NCBI GenBank assembly: GCA_934045905.1
Contig: OW203764.1
Coordinates: forward strand, 37,941,434 to 38,005,433
From: Leuctra nigra
Lineage: Eukaryota; Arthropoda; Insecta; Plecoptera; Leuctridae
Length of the DNA: 64,000 bases
Reading direction: 5' to 3'
In this document: piece after piece, positions 44,446-58,100 of the stretch
How positions within the stretch are numbered: the first letter of the stretch is position 1
How the letters are laid out: each line of letters begins with the position of its first letter
The notes under the pieces: generated by a model
Databases searched by the model: none
The model's input: only the letters and a program-made list of their open reading frames with translations
Told to the model about the DNA's origin: nothing
Made by a program: the position numbers and the translations under genes

Positions 44446-45860
44446 TTTGATTCTATCAATACAATCAGTGCATTAAAATAATAATATTGAGACAACAGAT
44501 CGTTCACTAAATTTGATTACACCGGCAATCTGTCGGTTGACTGTGATGAAGTATGAAGCAGAGACTGCTGTCACTTACAGTATCCTCACAGGAGCACCAC
44601 ACTGTGTTACCATTATTTAAAACTGGCTGTACAAAATTTGGAGTCATACACTTTCTGAGGTGATGAATGAGGACCAATAAATGTAATAATTACATTTATT
44701 TATTTTCATAGAGAAGTAAACATTCATTAATTTTTTTTATCAAAGATCTTCTCAAAGTCAAGTTTTTACAAAAATTGTGAGCCTTTGATTATTTTCTTTA
44801 GTGGCATAGTTTAGCAGTAACTAAGGACATGTGGGAATAATGGGCAGTCCAGAAAATACAGAATTCTTTGTATATTGCATTGTAACTAATTAAAATCGAA
44901 ATTTGGTTTATTGTAAATAAAAAATGTGAGCCCTCTTGTAGTTCTGCAGGCACAACAAGAATTACAAACAGTATGGAAAAGTCCATATTGTCCAAAAATT
45001 TGCACTGAAATTAGTGTTTTTCTTTCTCCAATAGCCAATAATACGAAGTGAAGGGAGGCAGGAGGCCATTACATAAGTTCACTCGATAAAACTTTGTTCC
45101 GACATTTATTAAAGATTGAAGCAGTTGATGGGTGTACTACACTGTGTAAAAAGTAAAAACTAACAAATTCATATTGTGCAGCTGTATTTCAAGTACATTT
45201 AACTTTGCTTGGATCAAATAAAATAATTATTTTAGCAAAATAGGTAGCAATATAATTTCCAGCTTGTACAAATATCCTAAATATCCTTCTATGTATTACA
45301 AAGCACTCACTTCAAATTACAAAGTTATTCAAACATACAAATAAGCTAGAATATTTCCTCATAATCTTTATTAATTTCAAAGTTATTTGTACCAATTGTT
45401 TTATTGTATGGGATTTGGTTCATGTTATTTTCACTTCACATTCGTAATTTTAAATTTTAAATTGTTATTCTCATTTGATTTTATAGTTGCACCACAGAAG
45501 TCCTTCGGCTTGAAGGCTATTGCCTATTAGTCTGTGGTTATACTGTGTCCAAGTGGCAATAATTTTATAACGACAGTGCTATATTATTAGTATTCATAAA
45601 AGTTTTCTCTCTCTCACTCTCTCAGAACTCATTCATAATTATTTATTCATTTTTCATTAAATGTTTGACAACACACCTAGTACTTTAATGTCTTATAGAT
45701 CTTCCAAGAAAGATATTTGTGACATATTAAATTGTCAAATTCATAATTCATACTAGTCACTTCACAGCCTACCTACACTTCATTAATTAAGATAAAGTAG
45801 ACAGGTTTACTTAAGCTAGGTACCTAACTTATTACCCAGTACAGCCACATTAGCCACATG
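44446..45860. other. Intergenic region between copy A stop and copy B start
   Basis: This 1.4-kb AT-rich stretch should contain the 3' UTR and polyadenylation site of copy A and the promoter and 5' UTR of copy B. On the minus strand, possible AATAAA signals occur at 45642-45647 and near 45366-45372. A short fragment resembling one end of the AGAGCCAG element lies at about 44612-44632. I see no TATA box or other gene. Confidence 0.6.
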
Positions 45861-46140
45861 CTAATAGCCTCCCCTGAACCCCCTCCCTCTGAACCCCCCT
45901 CCTCCTGAGAAACTCCCCCCTCCCCCACTACCTCTGTTACCACCATACCCTCGTCCCCCTCCTCCAAACCCTCGGCCCCCTCCCCCATATCCGCCCCCTC
46001 CACCATAACCGCTGCCTCCACCCCCATAGCCTCCGCCACCTCCCCTGAAGCCCCCGGATCCACGTGAGAACTTGTTGGGGGGGCCGCCGTCGCCCGCTCC
46101 CCCTTGCCAGTGACCGCGAGGAGGTCGTCGACTCTGGAAT
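45861..46140 (-). CDS. mle: mle copy A: last exon, RGG/Gly-rich tail and stop
   Basis: In phase 2 from the acceptor CTGCAG it reads [19 protein letters not shown], then long GGGGYGGGG repeats and ends RGRGFRGGY followed by a stop. Terminal Gly/Arg/Tyr-rich repeats ending GGY are typical of RNA helicase A, where they mediate nucleic-acid and protein contacts and nuclear transport. The coding part is 93 codons including the stop. The other two frames give Trp/Arg or Val/Glu-rich shadows. Confidence 0.93.
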
Positions 46141-49100
46141 CTGCAGCAAGAGAAGGAACTCAATAAATATTTTAGAATTATGTTTGTAATAACAGTCAAC
46201 TTACTGGGCACTCATTCACGAAATATTTTGACGGTGTTACAGGGGGCGGCCAATGTTATTTCATATGGGACTACGAGCTAACACAAACTAACCGCGCTTT
46301 GTGAATGAGGGCCCTGGTTGTTCCTAAAGTGAACCAGAATTATTGGTTCAATGAGAAAACCAGTGTTAAGAAACTTCATCATTTTAATTTTATGATAAAA
46401 TGAGGACTTGAAAGTACTTCTGTCACATCATTAGAGAGAGTTTGAAGTGCAACAAACTTTTCTGTATTAGTGTGACATTAGTCATTTTTTGGCGCCACAA
46501 AAAATGTGGGATATTTTGAAATGTGTAAAATGCACATTACTTTTGACATAGAATAGACAAAATCGTTTATCTGATGACACAATACTTGGAGTAAATATTC
46601 ATCAATCATCAGATATTTAGGTGTGGGCTTCCGTGGCCCACACCCACGGTGTGAAAGGAAGAAAGGATAAGGAATGACATGGGCGTGGATGGCAGGAAAG
46701 GGTGCAGAGAGTTTAAGCTAGGATATGATATATCATTCATTAGAGTAAAGCATGGATAACATTATATTACATACATTTTTTTGTTTCAATTTTTACAAAC
46801 AAAAATATATAATATAATGGATTTTACAGTAAAATATTCTTGATTTAGTGGAAGCTACAATCAAAGAATGAAGTTATTGAAATGTGGGCTTCAGCATGAC
46901 ATCCGCCCATTCTTTGTGACTAAAATGAGCCCTCGTGAAAGTCTGCAACTTGTGAAAGGTGGGGTTTAAAACATTATAAAAATAAATATGTTTATTTTCG
47001 AAACTAAAAAAGTTAAATTTTTAGGGTACAATAATAATGTGTTAAAAAAATACAGTGAGTTGTAGAATCCCTTACTGAATGAGAAAAATTGCCTCCCGCC
47101 CCGTTAAGTGCAGTAGTTCGGCCAATATCATGATTTATATTTTAATTTTAGTAGGGATGTCGGAGGGTACTCGGGTGGTTCCGGGTAATCAATTACTCGG
47201 GTAATCTAGTGGAGCGGTCGCTCCACGCCAGCCAAGTCGTACGGCGCGCACACTCTCATATAAAGGCTGGAGCAAACCCACTTTTACTGTAAGCATCAAA
47301 GTGGCATTTTCGGCCTACTGGATCTTAAAATTGGGAAATCTAACATTGTTGCGAAATATCTTAATTTCGAGCTATGGCCCACTCTACAACATATACTAAA
47401 TTTGGGAACAATTGGTTACGCCCTTGGCGAGCTAGAAGGCCGTGAAAACAGTGTTTTAGGGCGGTTTTAATCAGAAATAATCATAGTAGTAGTTGTAGTC
47501 TCCTGGAATTCAAATCCGGTAACAAGGCCACAGCATAAACGGCTGAATCGATTGATCTCACATTTTGACCACGTGTGCACTTTTGGCGTCTGATTTAACC
47601 TTTACCCCATTAATTTTTTGTGCCGCCATTTTGAAACCGGAAGTGACATCATATCTCAACAACAGCTAAACCGATTGGAGCGAAAGTAGCGCCAAACGAT
47701 TTCGGACGGTCAACTATATGGATTATCAATAGCAACAGACTAAAATTTATGTTACCGAACCCGGAAATGACGTCATGAAATTTGAAATACATTGATTGGC
47801 AATTCGGCAACAAATTTGATCCAATTATTTTGATATTTATGTAACGTATGTACTTTTGATATCTTATTTGACTTGTTATAAAACCAACAGGAAGCCGCCA
47901 TTTTGAAACCGTAAGTGACGTCATATCTCAATAACGGCTAAATAGATTTGAACGAAACTAGCGTCTAACAATTTAGACGGTCAACTTTATGTATTATTAT
48001 TTATTATCAATAATATTTGCAGTTTCCCATACCGAAACCGGAAATGACGTCACACATTTTAAAAATCTCACAAATTTACATTTTGATGCAATAAATATAC
48101 TATTTGAGACAGCTTATAATATGATGTAATCATGTTTAAATTGTAATTCAAGGGGTCAGTGATTTCAGCAGCCATTTTGAAACCGGAAGAAATGTCATAT
48201 CTCGAAAACTGGTTGACAGATCGGTATGAATTTAGCGCCAAACGATTCGGAAGGCCATCTCTACGGAATAGGAACAGTCAAACTAGAATTTTCCTATTTA
48301 TGAGACCGGAAATGACGTCATTCAAATTTATAAATTATTATAATCCCCTCCTATACAACTAGGAAAACGCTCAGTGTATCGCGTTGATGAGCGAGCACGG
48401 ACACGCGCAACACCTCGAACCGAAATTATGTCTATCGAAAATATCATTAAAAGCCAATAATTCTTGAAATTCGTCAGACTTGTAGGTATAAAAATCTCCA
48501 ATTATTCCTAAAGTATTAGTCCCAATAACCATGCAAAGTTTTAGGTTGATTGATTGAACCTTTATGATTAGAATGTTCCTTGTTAATATTCAAAAATCAT
48601 AGGATCTATTTAAAAAATATATACCTGGGACCACTCATGTGATATAAGTGTGTGTACTTACACAGTATTAGACGATCGTTTGAACGGTCATATCAGTTTC
48701 ATACGTTTGAAAGTTTCTGCTTTAACTACCTTGGAACTATAAAGAGTCGAAGTAGCCGTGATCAACATTTTTGAGTAATTTGACAGCCAACACGCAAAAT
48801 GTCCGTAAAATGTCAATAACTTTTGGATTTAAACACAGATAAGTCTGAAAATTTTCAAAAATACAGATAATGTTGGTCTTAATGACCATGCAAAGTTTTA
48901 AGTTGATCGGTCATACGGTTCTAGTTTAAATTTCAAAAATCATATGAAATATTTTTTAAATTTTAACCAATGGGAGGATTTGAAACTTTGTATGATTGGG
49001 TACAATGTTGGTCGTAATGACTTGTCAAAATTTCAAATTGCTCGGAACAACCAATCAAAAGATATTTTTTTTAAAATTTGAACCAATCACATGAGCCCGT

Positions 49101-52100
49101 TCAAAAACGATCCCAGGGACCGCATGGATTACGTTAGTATATGTGCAAAATTTCAGATCGATTGGTTGTGCCGTTTGACCTGGGCTGTGAACACAAAAAA
49201 AAAAAAAAAAAAAAAAAACACACAGAGAAAGTGCCATAAGTGTACCGTGGTGACGCTCGCTACGCTCGCTCAATAAATACATATTCAGAAAGCTTAAAAT
49301 GATACACATCATTTATAGTTATAAATTCTATGTGACTGTGCAGAAAGTTCAGCAGCCATTTTGAAAACCGAAGTGTTGCCATATCTCGGAACTGGGTTGA
49401 CCGATTGGAATGAAACCTTTGCTATTCTTCATGAAAATAACCACATTGTAAATGTTTATTTTTATTTTTTAAGGATTTAGTAATTGTTCATTCGATTGTC
49501 ACATGTTGTAAGAATAAACTAAAAAAAGAAGTTATATCCCCATAAAAAACACTTCGTGTAAAAATAACAGCCAAGTCTCTTCAACTAAAAAAAAAAATTA
49601 AATCTAAAAATTCTGCACTGAAAAGTAGTGATATCAAAAAATGAGCCAAGTCAAAACTTTATTTAAAAATCAAAAAATACTTGGCGCATCGTTTTTTTAG
49701 GGCATTATAGGTATACTATGTATCATGTATAATTGATGTATATTTTATAATTGGACTATACTTCCAAGCTATTCATATAAACGATGCGCCAAGTATTTTT
49801 TGGTTTTCAAATAAAGTTTTGACTTGGCTCATTTTTTGATATCACTACTTTTCGGTGCAGAATTTTTAGATTTAATATTTTTTTTAGTTGAAGAGACTTG
49901 GCTGTTATTTTTACACGAAGTGTTTTTTATGGGGTAAATAGTACTCGGGGGTTGATGTTTTTTTTATCAATATTTTTGGTTTGGAGTATAGCGTGAGTAT
50001 AGCGAGCTAAGGGGTGCAAGAGGGGTATGGGGTAGGAGGGGTGAAATCATGTGGAGGGAGAGTAGGAAGCACGGGAAAAATGCATCTGTATTTCATTTTC
50101 AATCACGCTGCAGGACAGGAGGCCAAGTCTTGAAACTTACGCCTTCAGGACGCAAACGCTCTCGGACGTCATAAAGTCCCATTTACTGTAAGAGTGATCG
50201 ACATTGAAACATAAAGTCAACCCACTTATTTGATTGTCATCCAGCAATCTATTGCAAACAATTTATTAACATTATAATTATAACTAGGAAAACGCTCAGT
50301 GTAACGCGTTGATGAGCGAGCACGGATACTTGCAACACCTGTAACCGAAATTATGTCTATCGAAAATGTCATTTAAAGCCAATATTCTTGATTTCGTCAC
50401 AGACTTGTATAAATATCTCCAAAATCTCCAAAAATATTGGTCCCAATAACCTTGCTACGTTTTAAGTTGTTCGATTAAACCTTTGATTGAACGGTTCTTT
50501 GTTAATTTTCAAAATCACAGGATATCGTTCAAAAATATACCTGGGACCACTCAAATCATATGATATAAGTGTGTACACAATATCATATCAATCTGTTGAA
50601 CGGTCATTATTAGTTTCATTTCGTGTGAAACTTTCTGCTCTAACTACCTTGCCTTGAACTGAAGATTCGAAGTCGCCGTGAATTTGACAGCCAACACGCA
50701 TAATGTCCCTAAAATGACCAAAACTTTTGAAAAAAACTACAGATTAGACTGAAAATTGGCAAAAATACCTTAAATGTTAGCACCAATGACCATGCGAAAT
50801 TTAAGTTGGTCGGTCAATCGGTTCTAGTTTAAATTACTAAAATCACCGGAAAAATTAGGGTTGGGCGAACCGGTTCGTTTTCGAACCGAACCGGCTAGCT
50901 AGGTTCGAAAAACGAACCTCTAAGGTTCGTTTTCGAACCTTTTTCGAACCTCCCGCCTTTTTTTCCCGCCCTTTTTCATTCAAACAATGCGACCAATATC
51001 TTGTCACTATTTGTCTAATGTTGGCCTCTTGTCTTTAGTGGTGCAGTAAAATGGTAAAACCTGGGTAAAACGAATCCCTGGGTAAGCCTGGGTAAGCCGA
51101 AATCATCATAAATCAAAGTAAACTCAAATCCTGTCACACTATAGGGTGTTTCATGTTAAAATAAATCTTGAACCGAATTTTTCATAAGACGCAATTCGAA
51201 GTGCTATTTGGTACCAACTAGAAAAGTAGCATTGATTTCAGTTTAGAAGTCCAGGTAATTTCCTTGTTGAGTAAAATTTTCGAAGTATTAAAATGAAATA
51301 ATGATTGTTGCGATCTAAACTGTGTTGTACTTTTGGAACAGAGTGTACTTTTGGGTCCTGCAGAGTGCCGCTGCTTGCCAGCAGGTACTTGAATCTGACC
51401 CTTGCCTGCGTAAGGGAGGATTGTTTTATTTTTCTCTGTTGAAAGGTCTGTGAACTCGCAATTTATGTAAGAAGTAATCAGATGTCAAATGACTTGACAT
51501 CATATTTTATTTTATTTATATGATATTGTATGTTCATGGTTATTGAATAAAATATAATAGTGGTAATTGAGAACACCATTCGCGATCTAAATGAAGGGAA
51601 GATATCCACGCATAAGTTAAAAAATAATGGTGTATATTTGAGCTTTCCAAACTTCATTGTAACCCAATGCAAAATCAAAAACAGTTTGACGATTGGCGAG
51701 ATAATTTTTGAAGAATATTGGAATATACTGAAAATGAAATGTATTAAAATTTCGAGCAGTATATTTCGCGTTTTTGTTCCTATTATATTTGGTAATATGT
51801 CAATGTCCCTGTATACAAATAGAAATAATATTTGCGTAAACAAACACCCCATCAAACAGCTGTTTTCAAGTGTCTAGCCACTTGACTTGCGAGAGGGAGG
51901 GGGGAGAATGGTGACTGGTGCTTACGCGCTTATCTTTACTACATTATCTGGAAAACATCATTTTCTGATAAAAAAGGTTCGGTTCGAGGTTCGGTTCGAA
52001 ACAAAATGAGGTTCGCCCAACCCTAGGAAAAATGGTTTCAAATTTGAACCAATGGGAGAATTTGTCTGAAATGTATTATGATTGGGTACAATGTTGGTTG

Positions 52101-55100
52101 CAATGACTTTGCTAAATTTCAAAATGATTGGACCAACCAATCGAAAGATACATTTTTTAAAATTTGAACCACTCACGGGATTTCAAAAAAATTAGGGTCA
52201 GCAAATCTCATATTTGGTCTGGACATGTGTGCAAAATTTCAGCTCGATCGAATAAACGGTGTGACCTGTATACAAGCAGACAACAGACAAAAAAAAAAAA
52301 AAAACAGAGTTCCGTGCCAAAAGAGCCAAAAGGAGATGCTCGCTTCGCTCGCTCAATTACAGATGTTATTCAGTTATTAAAACCTTATTCAAAATGATGC
52401 TAAACAGTTGACAGTAGATTTCAAGGTCGTCATTCTTACAGTAAATGGGACTTGTTGACGTCCTAGAGCGTTTGCGTCCTGAAGGCGTAAGTTTCAAGAC
52501 TTGGCCTCCAGAGGGAAAGTTGAGCCGCAGGTAGAAAAGGTGCATAAGTTCGTGTTTTCTTATGATTGAAGCTGTCAGTTCATAGAATGTTATTAATAGT
52601 CCAAGTGATTTTACATGACAAATCCTCTCCTGTTTTAAAAGGTGCAAGGTAGAAAAGGTGCATAAGTTCGTGTTTTCTTATGATTGAAGCTGTCAGTTCA
52701 TAGAATGTTATTAATAGTCCAAGTGATTTTATATGACAAATCCTCTCCTGTTTTCTACAATTTTTTCAAGGACAAGTGAACACAGATGGCCCAGAGAGGT
52801 CATTCACTCCTCTCAAGCAGGTGGCTACAGTGCCACGTGTTTATTTACATACATTTTTATTTTTAATTGGGAGGGGGGGGGGCAATTACCCGAATTCCGA
52901 CCCGAGTATTTATGACGGGTACCCGATTCCTGATTTTCGGACTCGCCGAGATCCCTAATTTTTAGTCACACGTGGTATCGCTCGAATGGCGTTAACAAGA
53001 TACAAAGTGTCGTCACTGACCCCGTCTGTTTGACCGGCTCCATCTGGTATCGTCCGGCGTCCAGCCGACACAGCTGCTTGATCGTGTCCAACACTTTGGC
53101 GTCCAACGGGCCGAGCTCGGAGATGCTCTCGGGCTCGCTCGCCGCTCGGACCACGAGGGCCTCGAAGGCGGGACGCAGGGCGACGATGGAGGCCGCCGTC
53201 TCGGGCCTCATCTCCAGGTTGATCCAGTTGTCGAGCCGCACGCACCCCTCGGTGTGCTCAACCTTGCGCGAGCCGAACAGCAGCAGATGGATCGGAGTCA
53301 CCATCGTCATCTGCTTGCACGACACGGCGCGTGTGCGGATCTGAAACATTTGTTAAAGCGTAAAGCGAAGTTTCATAACAATAGGCTCAATGGTTCACAT
53401 GTATTAGGGTTGGGATTTGACATCGACTTGAATTAGTAAAATGTTTAATCTTTGTTTAGCTGTAGTTTGTACAATGTATTTTTGTACAAGTAGGCTACAT
53501 TCTTGAGCACAGAGAAATGGGTTTGATCAATAATCATTGAAAAACACCTGTTAAGAGTTGCCACCAATACTTTCTCACTGCCTTGACTTTATGTGACATA
53601 GAACAGTATGTACAAATTACCTATACAAGTAAAATCAACATTCTCACTGCAATTCAAGCAAACAATCTACCTATACCAATTACATAACCAATTGGCGTAG
53701 AATGATTTTTATTTTTTAAAGATAAAACATTGTCTGGAAATTAGGATTTCATTTTTAAGGTGTACCTAAGTACATAGAACTCCATAAATAAAACCATAAA
53801 ATGTATCAATCTTCGTAATCTGTCATGAAGTTTTTGATACCAGTTTTGAAAACTTCATATGGCGAGATTGCCTCGTCAAACTACAGAATGGCAACCACAA
53901 ATATGGCGAGATTCCCTCGTCAAACTACAGAATGGCAACCACAAATATGGCGAGATTCCCTCGTCCAACTACAGAATGGCAACCACAAATATGGCGAGAT
54001 TCCCTCGTCAAACTACAGAATGGCAACCACAAATATGGCGAGATTGCCTCGTCAAACTACAGAATGGCAACCACAAATATGGCGAGATTGCCTCGTCAAA
54101 CTACAGAATGGCAACCACAAATATGGCGAGATTCCCTCGTCAAACTACAGAATGGCAACCACAAATATGGCGAGATTCCCTCGTCCAACTACAGAATGGC
54201 AACCACAAATATGGCGAGATTCCCTCGTCAAACTACAGAATGGCAACCACAAATATGGCGAGATTGCCTCGTCAAACTACAGAATGGCAACCACAAATAT
54301 GGCGAGATTGCCTCGTCAAACTACAGAATGGCAACCACAAATATGGCGAGATTGCCTCGTCAAACTACAGAATGGCAACCACAAATATGGCGAGATTGCC
54401 TCGTCAAACTACAGAATGGCAACCACAAATATGGCGAGATTGCCTCGTCAAACTACAGAATGGCAACCACAAATATGGCGAGATTGCCTCGTCAAACTAC
54501 AGAATGGCAACCACAAATATGGCGAGATTGCCTCGTCAAACTACAGAATGGCAACCACAAAAATGGCGAGATTGCCTCGTCAAACTACAGAATGGCAACC
54601 ACAAATATGGCGAGATTCCCTCGTCAAACTACAGAATGGCAACCACAAATATGGCGAGATTGCCTCGTCAAACTACAGAATGGCAACCACAAATATGGCG
54701 AGATTGCCTCGTCAAACTACATAATGGCAACCACAAATATGGCGAGATTGCCTCGTCAAACTACATAATGGCAACCACAAATATGGCGAGATTGCTTCGT
54801 CAAACTACAGAATGGCAACCACAAATATGGCGAGATTGCCTCGTCAAACTACAGAATGGCAACCACAAATATGGCGAGATTGCCTCGTCAAACTACAGAA
54901 TGGCAACCACAAATATGGCGAGATTGCCTCGTCAAACTACAGAATGGCAACCACAAATATGGCGAGATTGCCTCGTCAAACTACAGAATGGCAACCACAA
55001 ATATGGCGAGATTGCCTCGTCAAACTACAGAATGGCAACCACAAATATGGCGAGATTGCCTCGTCAAACTACAGAATGGCAACCACAAATATGGCGAGAT

Positions 55101-58100
55101 TGCCTCGTCAAACTACAGAATGGCAACCACAAATATGGCGAGATTGCCTCGTCAAACTACAGAATGGCAACTACAAATATGGCGAGATTGCCTCGTCAAA
55201 CTACAGAATGGCAACCACAAATATGGCGAGATTGCCTCGTCAAACTACAGAATGGCAACCACAAATATGGCGAGATTGCCTCGTCAAACTACAGAATGGC
55301 AACCACAAATATGGCGAGATTGCCTCGTCAAACTACAGAATGGCAACCACAAATATGGCGAGATTCCCTCGTCAAACTACAGAATGGCAACCACAAATAT
55401 GGCGAGATTCCCTCGTCAAACTACAGAATGGCAACCACAAATATGGCGAGATTCCCTCGTCAAACTACAGAATGGCAACCACAAATATGGCGAGATTGCC
55501 TCGTCAAACTACAGAATGGCAACCACAAATATGGCGAGATTGCCTCGTCAAACTACATAATGGCAACCACAAATATGGCGAGATTGCCTCGTCAAACTAC
55601 AGAATGGCAACCACAAATATGGCGAGATTGCTTCGTCAAACTACAGAATGGCAACCACAAATATGGCGAGATTGCCTCGTCAAACTACAGAATGGCAACC
55701 ACAAATATGGCGAGATTGCCTCGTCAAACTACAGAATGGCAACCACAAATATGGCGAGATTGCCTCGTCAAACTACAGAATGGCAACCACAAATATGGCG
55801 AGATTGCCTCGTCAAACTACAGAATGGCAACCACAAATATGGCGAGATTGCCTCGTCAAACTACAGAATGGCAACTACAAATATGGCGAGATTGCCTCGT
55901 CAAACTACAGAATGGCAACCACAAATATGGCGAGATTGCCTCGTCAAACTACAGAATGGCAACCACAAATATGGCGAGATTGCCTCGTCAAACTACAGAA
56001 TGGCAACCACAAATATGGCGAGATTGCCTCGTCAAACTACAGAATGGCAACCACAAATATGGCGAGATTGCCTCGTCAAACTACAGAATGGCAACCACAA
56101 ATATGGCGAGATTGCCTCGTCAAACTACAGAATGGCAACCACAAATATGGCGAGATTGCCTCGTCAAACTACAGAATGGCAACCACAAATATGGCGAGAT
56201 TGCCTCGTCAAACTACAGAATGGCAACCACAAATATGGCGAGATTCCCTCGTCAAACTAGAGAATGGCAACCACAAATATGGCGAGATTGCCTCGTCAAA
56301 CTACAGAATGGCAACCACAAATATGGCGAGATTCCTCGTCAAACTACAGAATGGCAACCACAAATATGGCGAGATTCCCTCGTCAAACTACAGAATGGCA
56401 ACCACAAATATGGCGAGATTCCCTCGTCAAACTACAGAATGGCAACCACAAATATGGCGAGATTGCCTCGTCAAACTACAGAATGGCAACCACAAATATG
56501 GCGAGATTGCCTCGTCAAACTACAGAATGGCAACCACAAATATGGCGAGATTGCCTCGTCAAACTACAGAATGGCAACCACAAATATGGCGAGATTCCCT
56601 CGTCAAACTACAGAATGGCAACCACAAATATGGCGAGATTGCCTCGTCAAACTACAGAATGGCAACCACAAATATGGCGAGATTGCCTCGTCAAACTACA
56701 GAATGGCAACCACAAATATGGCGAGATTGCCTCGTCAAACTACAGAATGGCAACCACAAATATGGCGAGATTGCCTCGTCAAACTACAGAATGGCAACCA
56801 CAAATATGGCGAGATTGCCTCGTCAAACTACAGAATGGCAACCACAAATATGGCGAGATTGCCTCGTCAAACTACAGAATGGCAACCACAAATATGGCGA
56901 GATTGCCTCGTCAAACTACAGAATGGCAACCACAAATATGGCGAGATTGCCTCGTCAAACTACAGAATGGCAACCACAAATATGGCGAGATTGCCTCGTC
57001 AAACTACAGAATGGCAACCACAAATATGGCGAGATTGCCTCGTCAAACTACAGAATGGCAACCACAAATATGGCGAGATTGCCTCGTCAAACTACAGAAT
57101 GGCAACCACAAATATGGCGAGATTGCCTCGTCAAACTACAGAATGGCAACCACAAATATGGCGAGATTGCCTCGTCAAACTACAGAATGGCAACCACAAA
57201 TATGGCGAGATTGCCTCGTCAAACTACAGAATGGCAACCACAAATATGGCGAGATTGCCTCGTCAAACTACAGAATGGCAACCACAAATATGGCGAGATT
57301 GCCTCGTCAAACTACAGAATGGCAACCACAAATATGGCGAGATTGCCTCGTCAAACTACAGAATGGCAACCACAAATATGGCGAGATTGCCTCGTCAAAC
57401 TACAGAATGGCAACCACAAATATGGCGAGATTGCCTCGTCAAACTACAGAATGGCAACCACAAATATGGCGAGATTCCCTCGTCAAACTACAGAATGGCA
57501 ACCACAAATATGGCGAGATTGCCTCGTCAAACTACAGAATGGCAACCACAAATATGGCGAGATTCCCTCGTCAAACTACAGAATGGCAACCACAAATATG
57601 GCGAGATTGCCTCGTCAAACTACAGAATGGCAACCACAAATATGGCGAGATTGCCTCGTCAAACTACAGAATGGCAACCACAAATATGGCGAGATTGCCT
57701 CGTCAAACTACAGAATGGCAACTACAAATATGGCGAGATTGCCTCGTCAAACTACAGAATGGCAACCACAAATATGGCGAGATTGCCTCGTCAAACTACA
57801 GAATTGCAACCACAAATATGGCGAGATTGCCTCGTCAAACTACAGAATGGCAACCACAAATATGGCGAGATTGCCTCGTCAAACTACAGAATGGCAACCA
57901 CAAATATGGCGAGATTCCCTCGTCAAACTACAGAATGGCAACCACAAATATGGCGAGATTGCCTCGTCAAACTACAGAATGGCAACCACAAATATGGCGA
58001 GATTGCCTCGTCAAACTTCAGAATGGCAACCACAAATATGGCGAGATTGCCTCGTCAAACTACAGAATGGCAACCACAAATATGGCGAGATTGCCTCGTC

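Larger units (their letters stand above)
50105..52515. mobile_element. Inverted-repeat MITE split by family-2 Helitron-like copy
   Basis: Arms of about 80 bp at 50108-50195 and 52430-52512 are inverted copies (GAGGCCAAGTCTTGAAACTT against AAGTTTCAAGACTTGGCCTC; both contain the CAGGACGCAAACGCTC block in opposite senses). The small original element now contains the 2-kb insertion at 50284-52355. Confidence 0.7.
47152..52957. mobile_element. hAT-like element serving as host for four nested insertions
   Basis: The ends are TAGGGATGTCGGAGGGTACTCGGG and ...CGGACTCGCCGAGATCCCTA, imperfectly complementary. The flanking 8-mers AATTTTAG (47144-47151) and ATTTTTAG (52958-52965) differ by one base, as an ageing hAT duplication would. 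Its own sequence is now only the outer fringes; the interior holds H7, an inverted-repeat MITE, two family-2 Helitron-like copies and a second hAT-like element. Confidence 0.68.

Noticed and set aside
51478..51855. 125-codon minus frame inside the hAT-like element 50856-52025
   Set aside because: AT-rich hydrophobic composition, no transposase motif, and an overlapping opposite frame of similar length.
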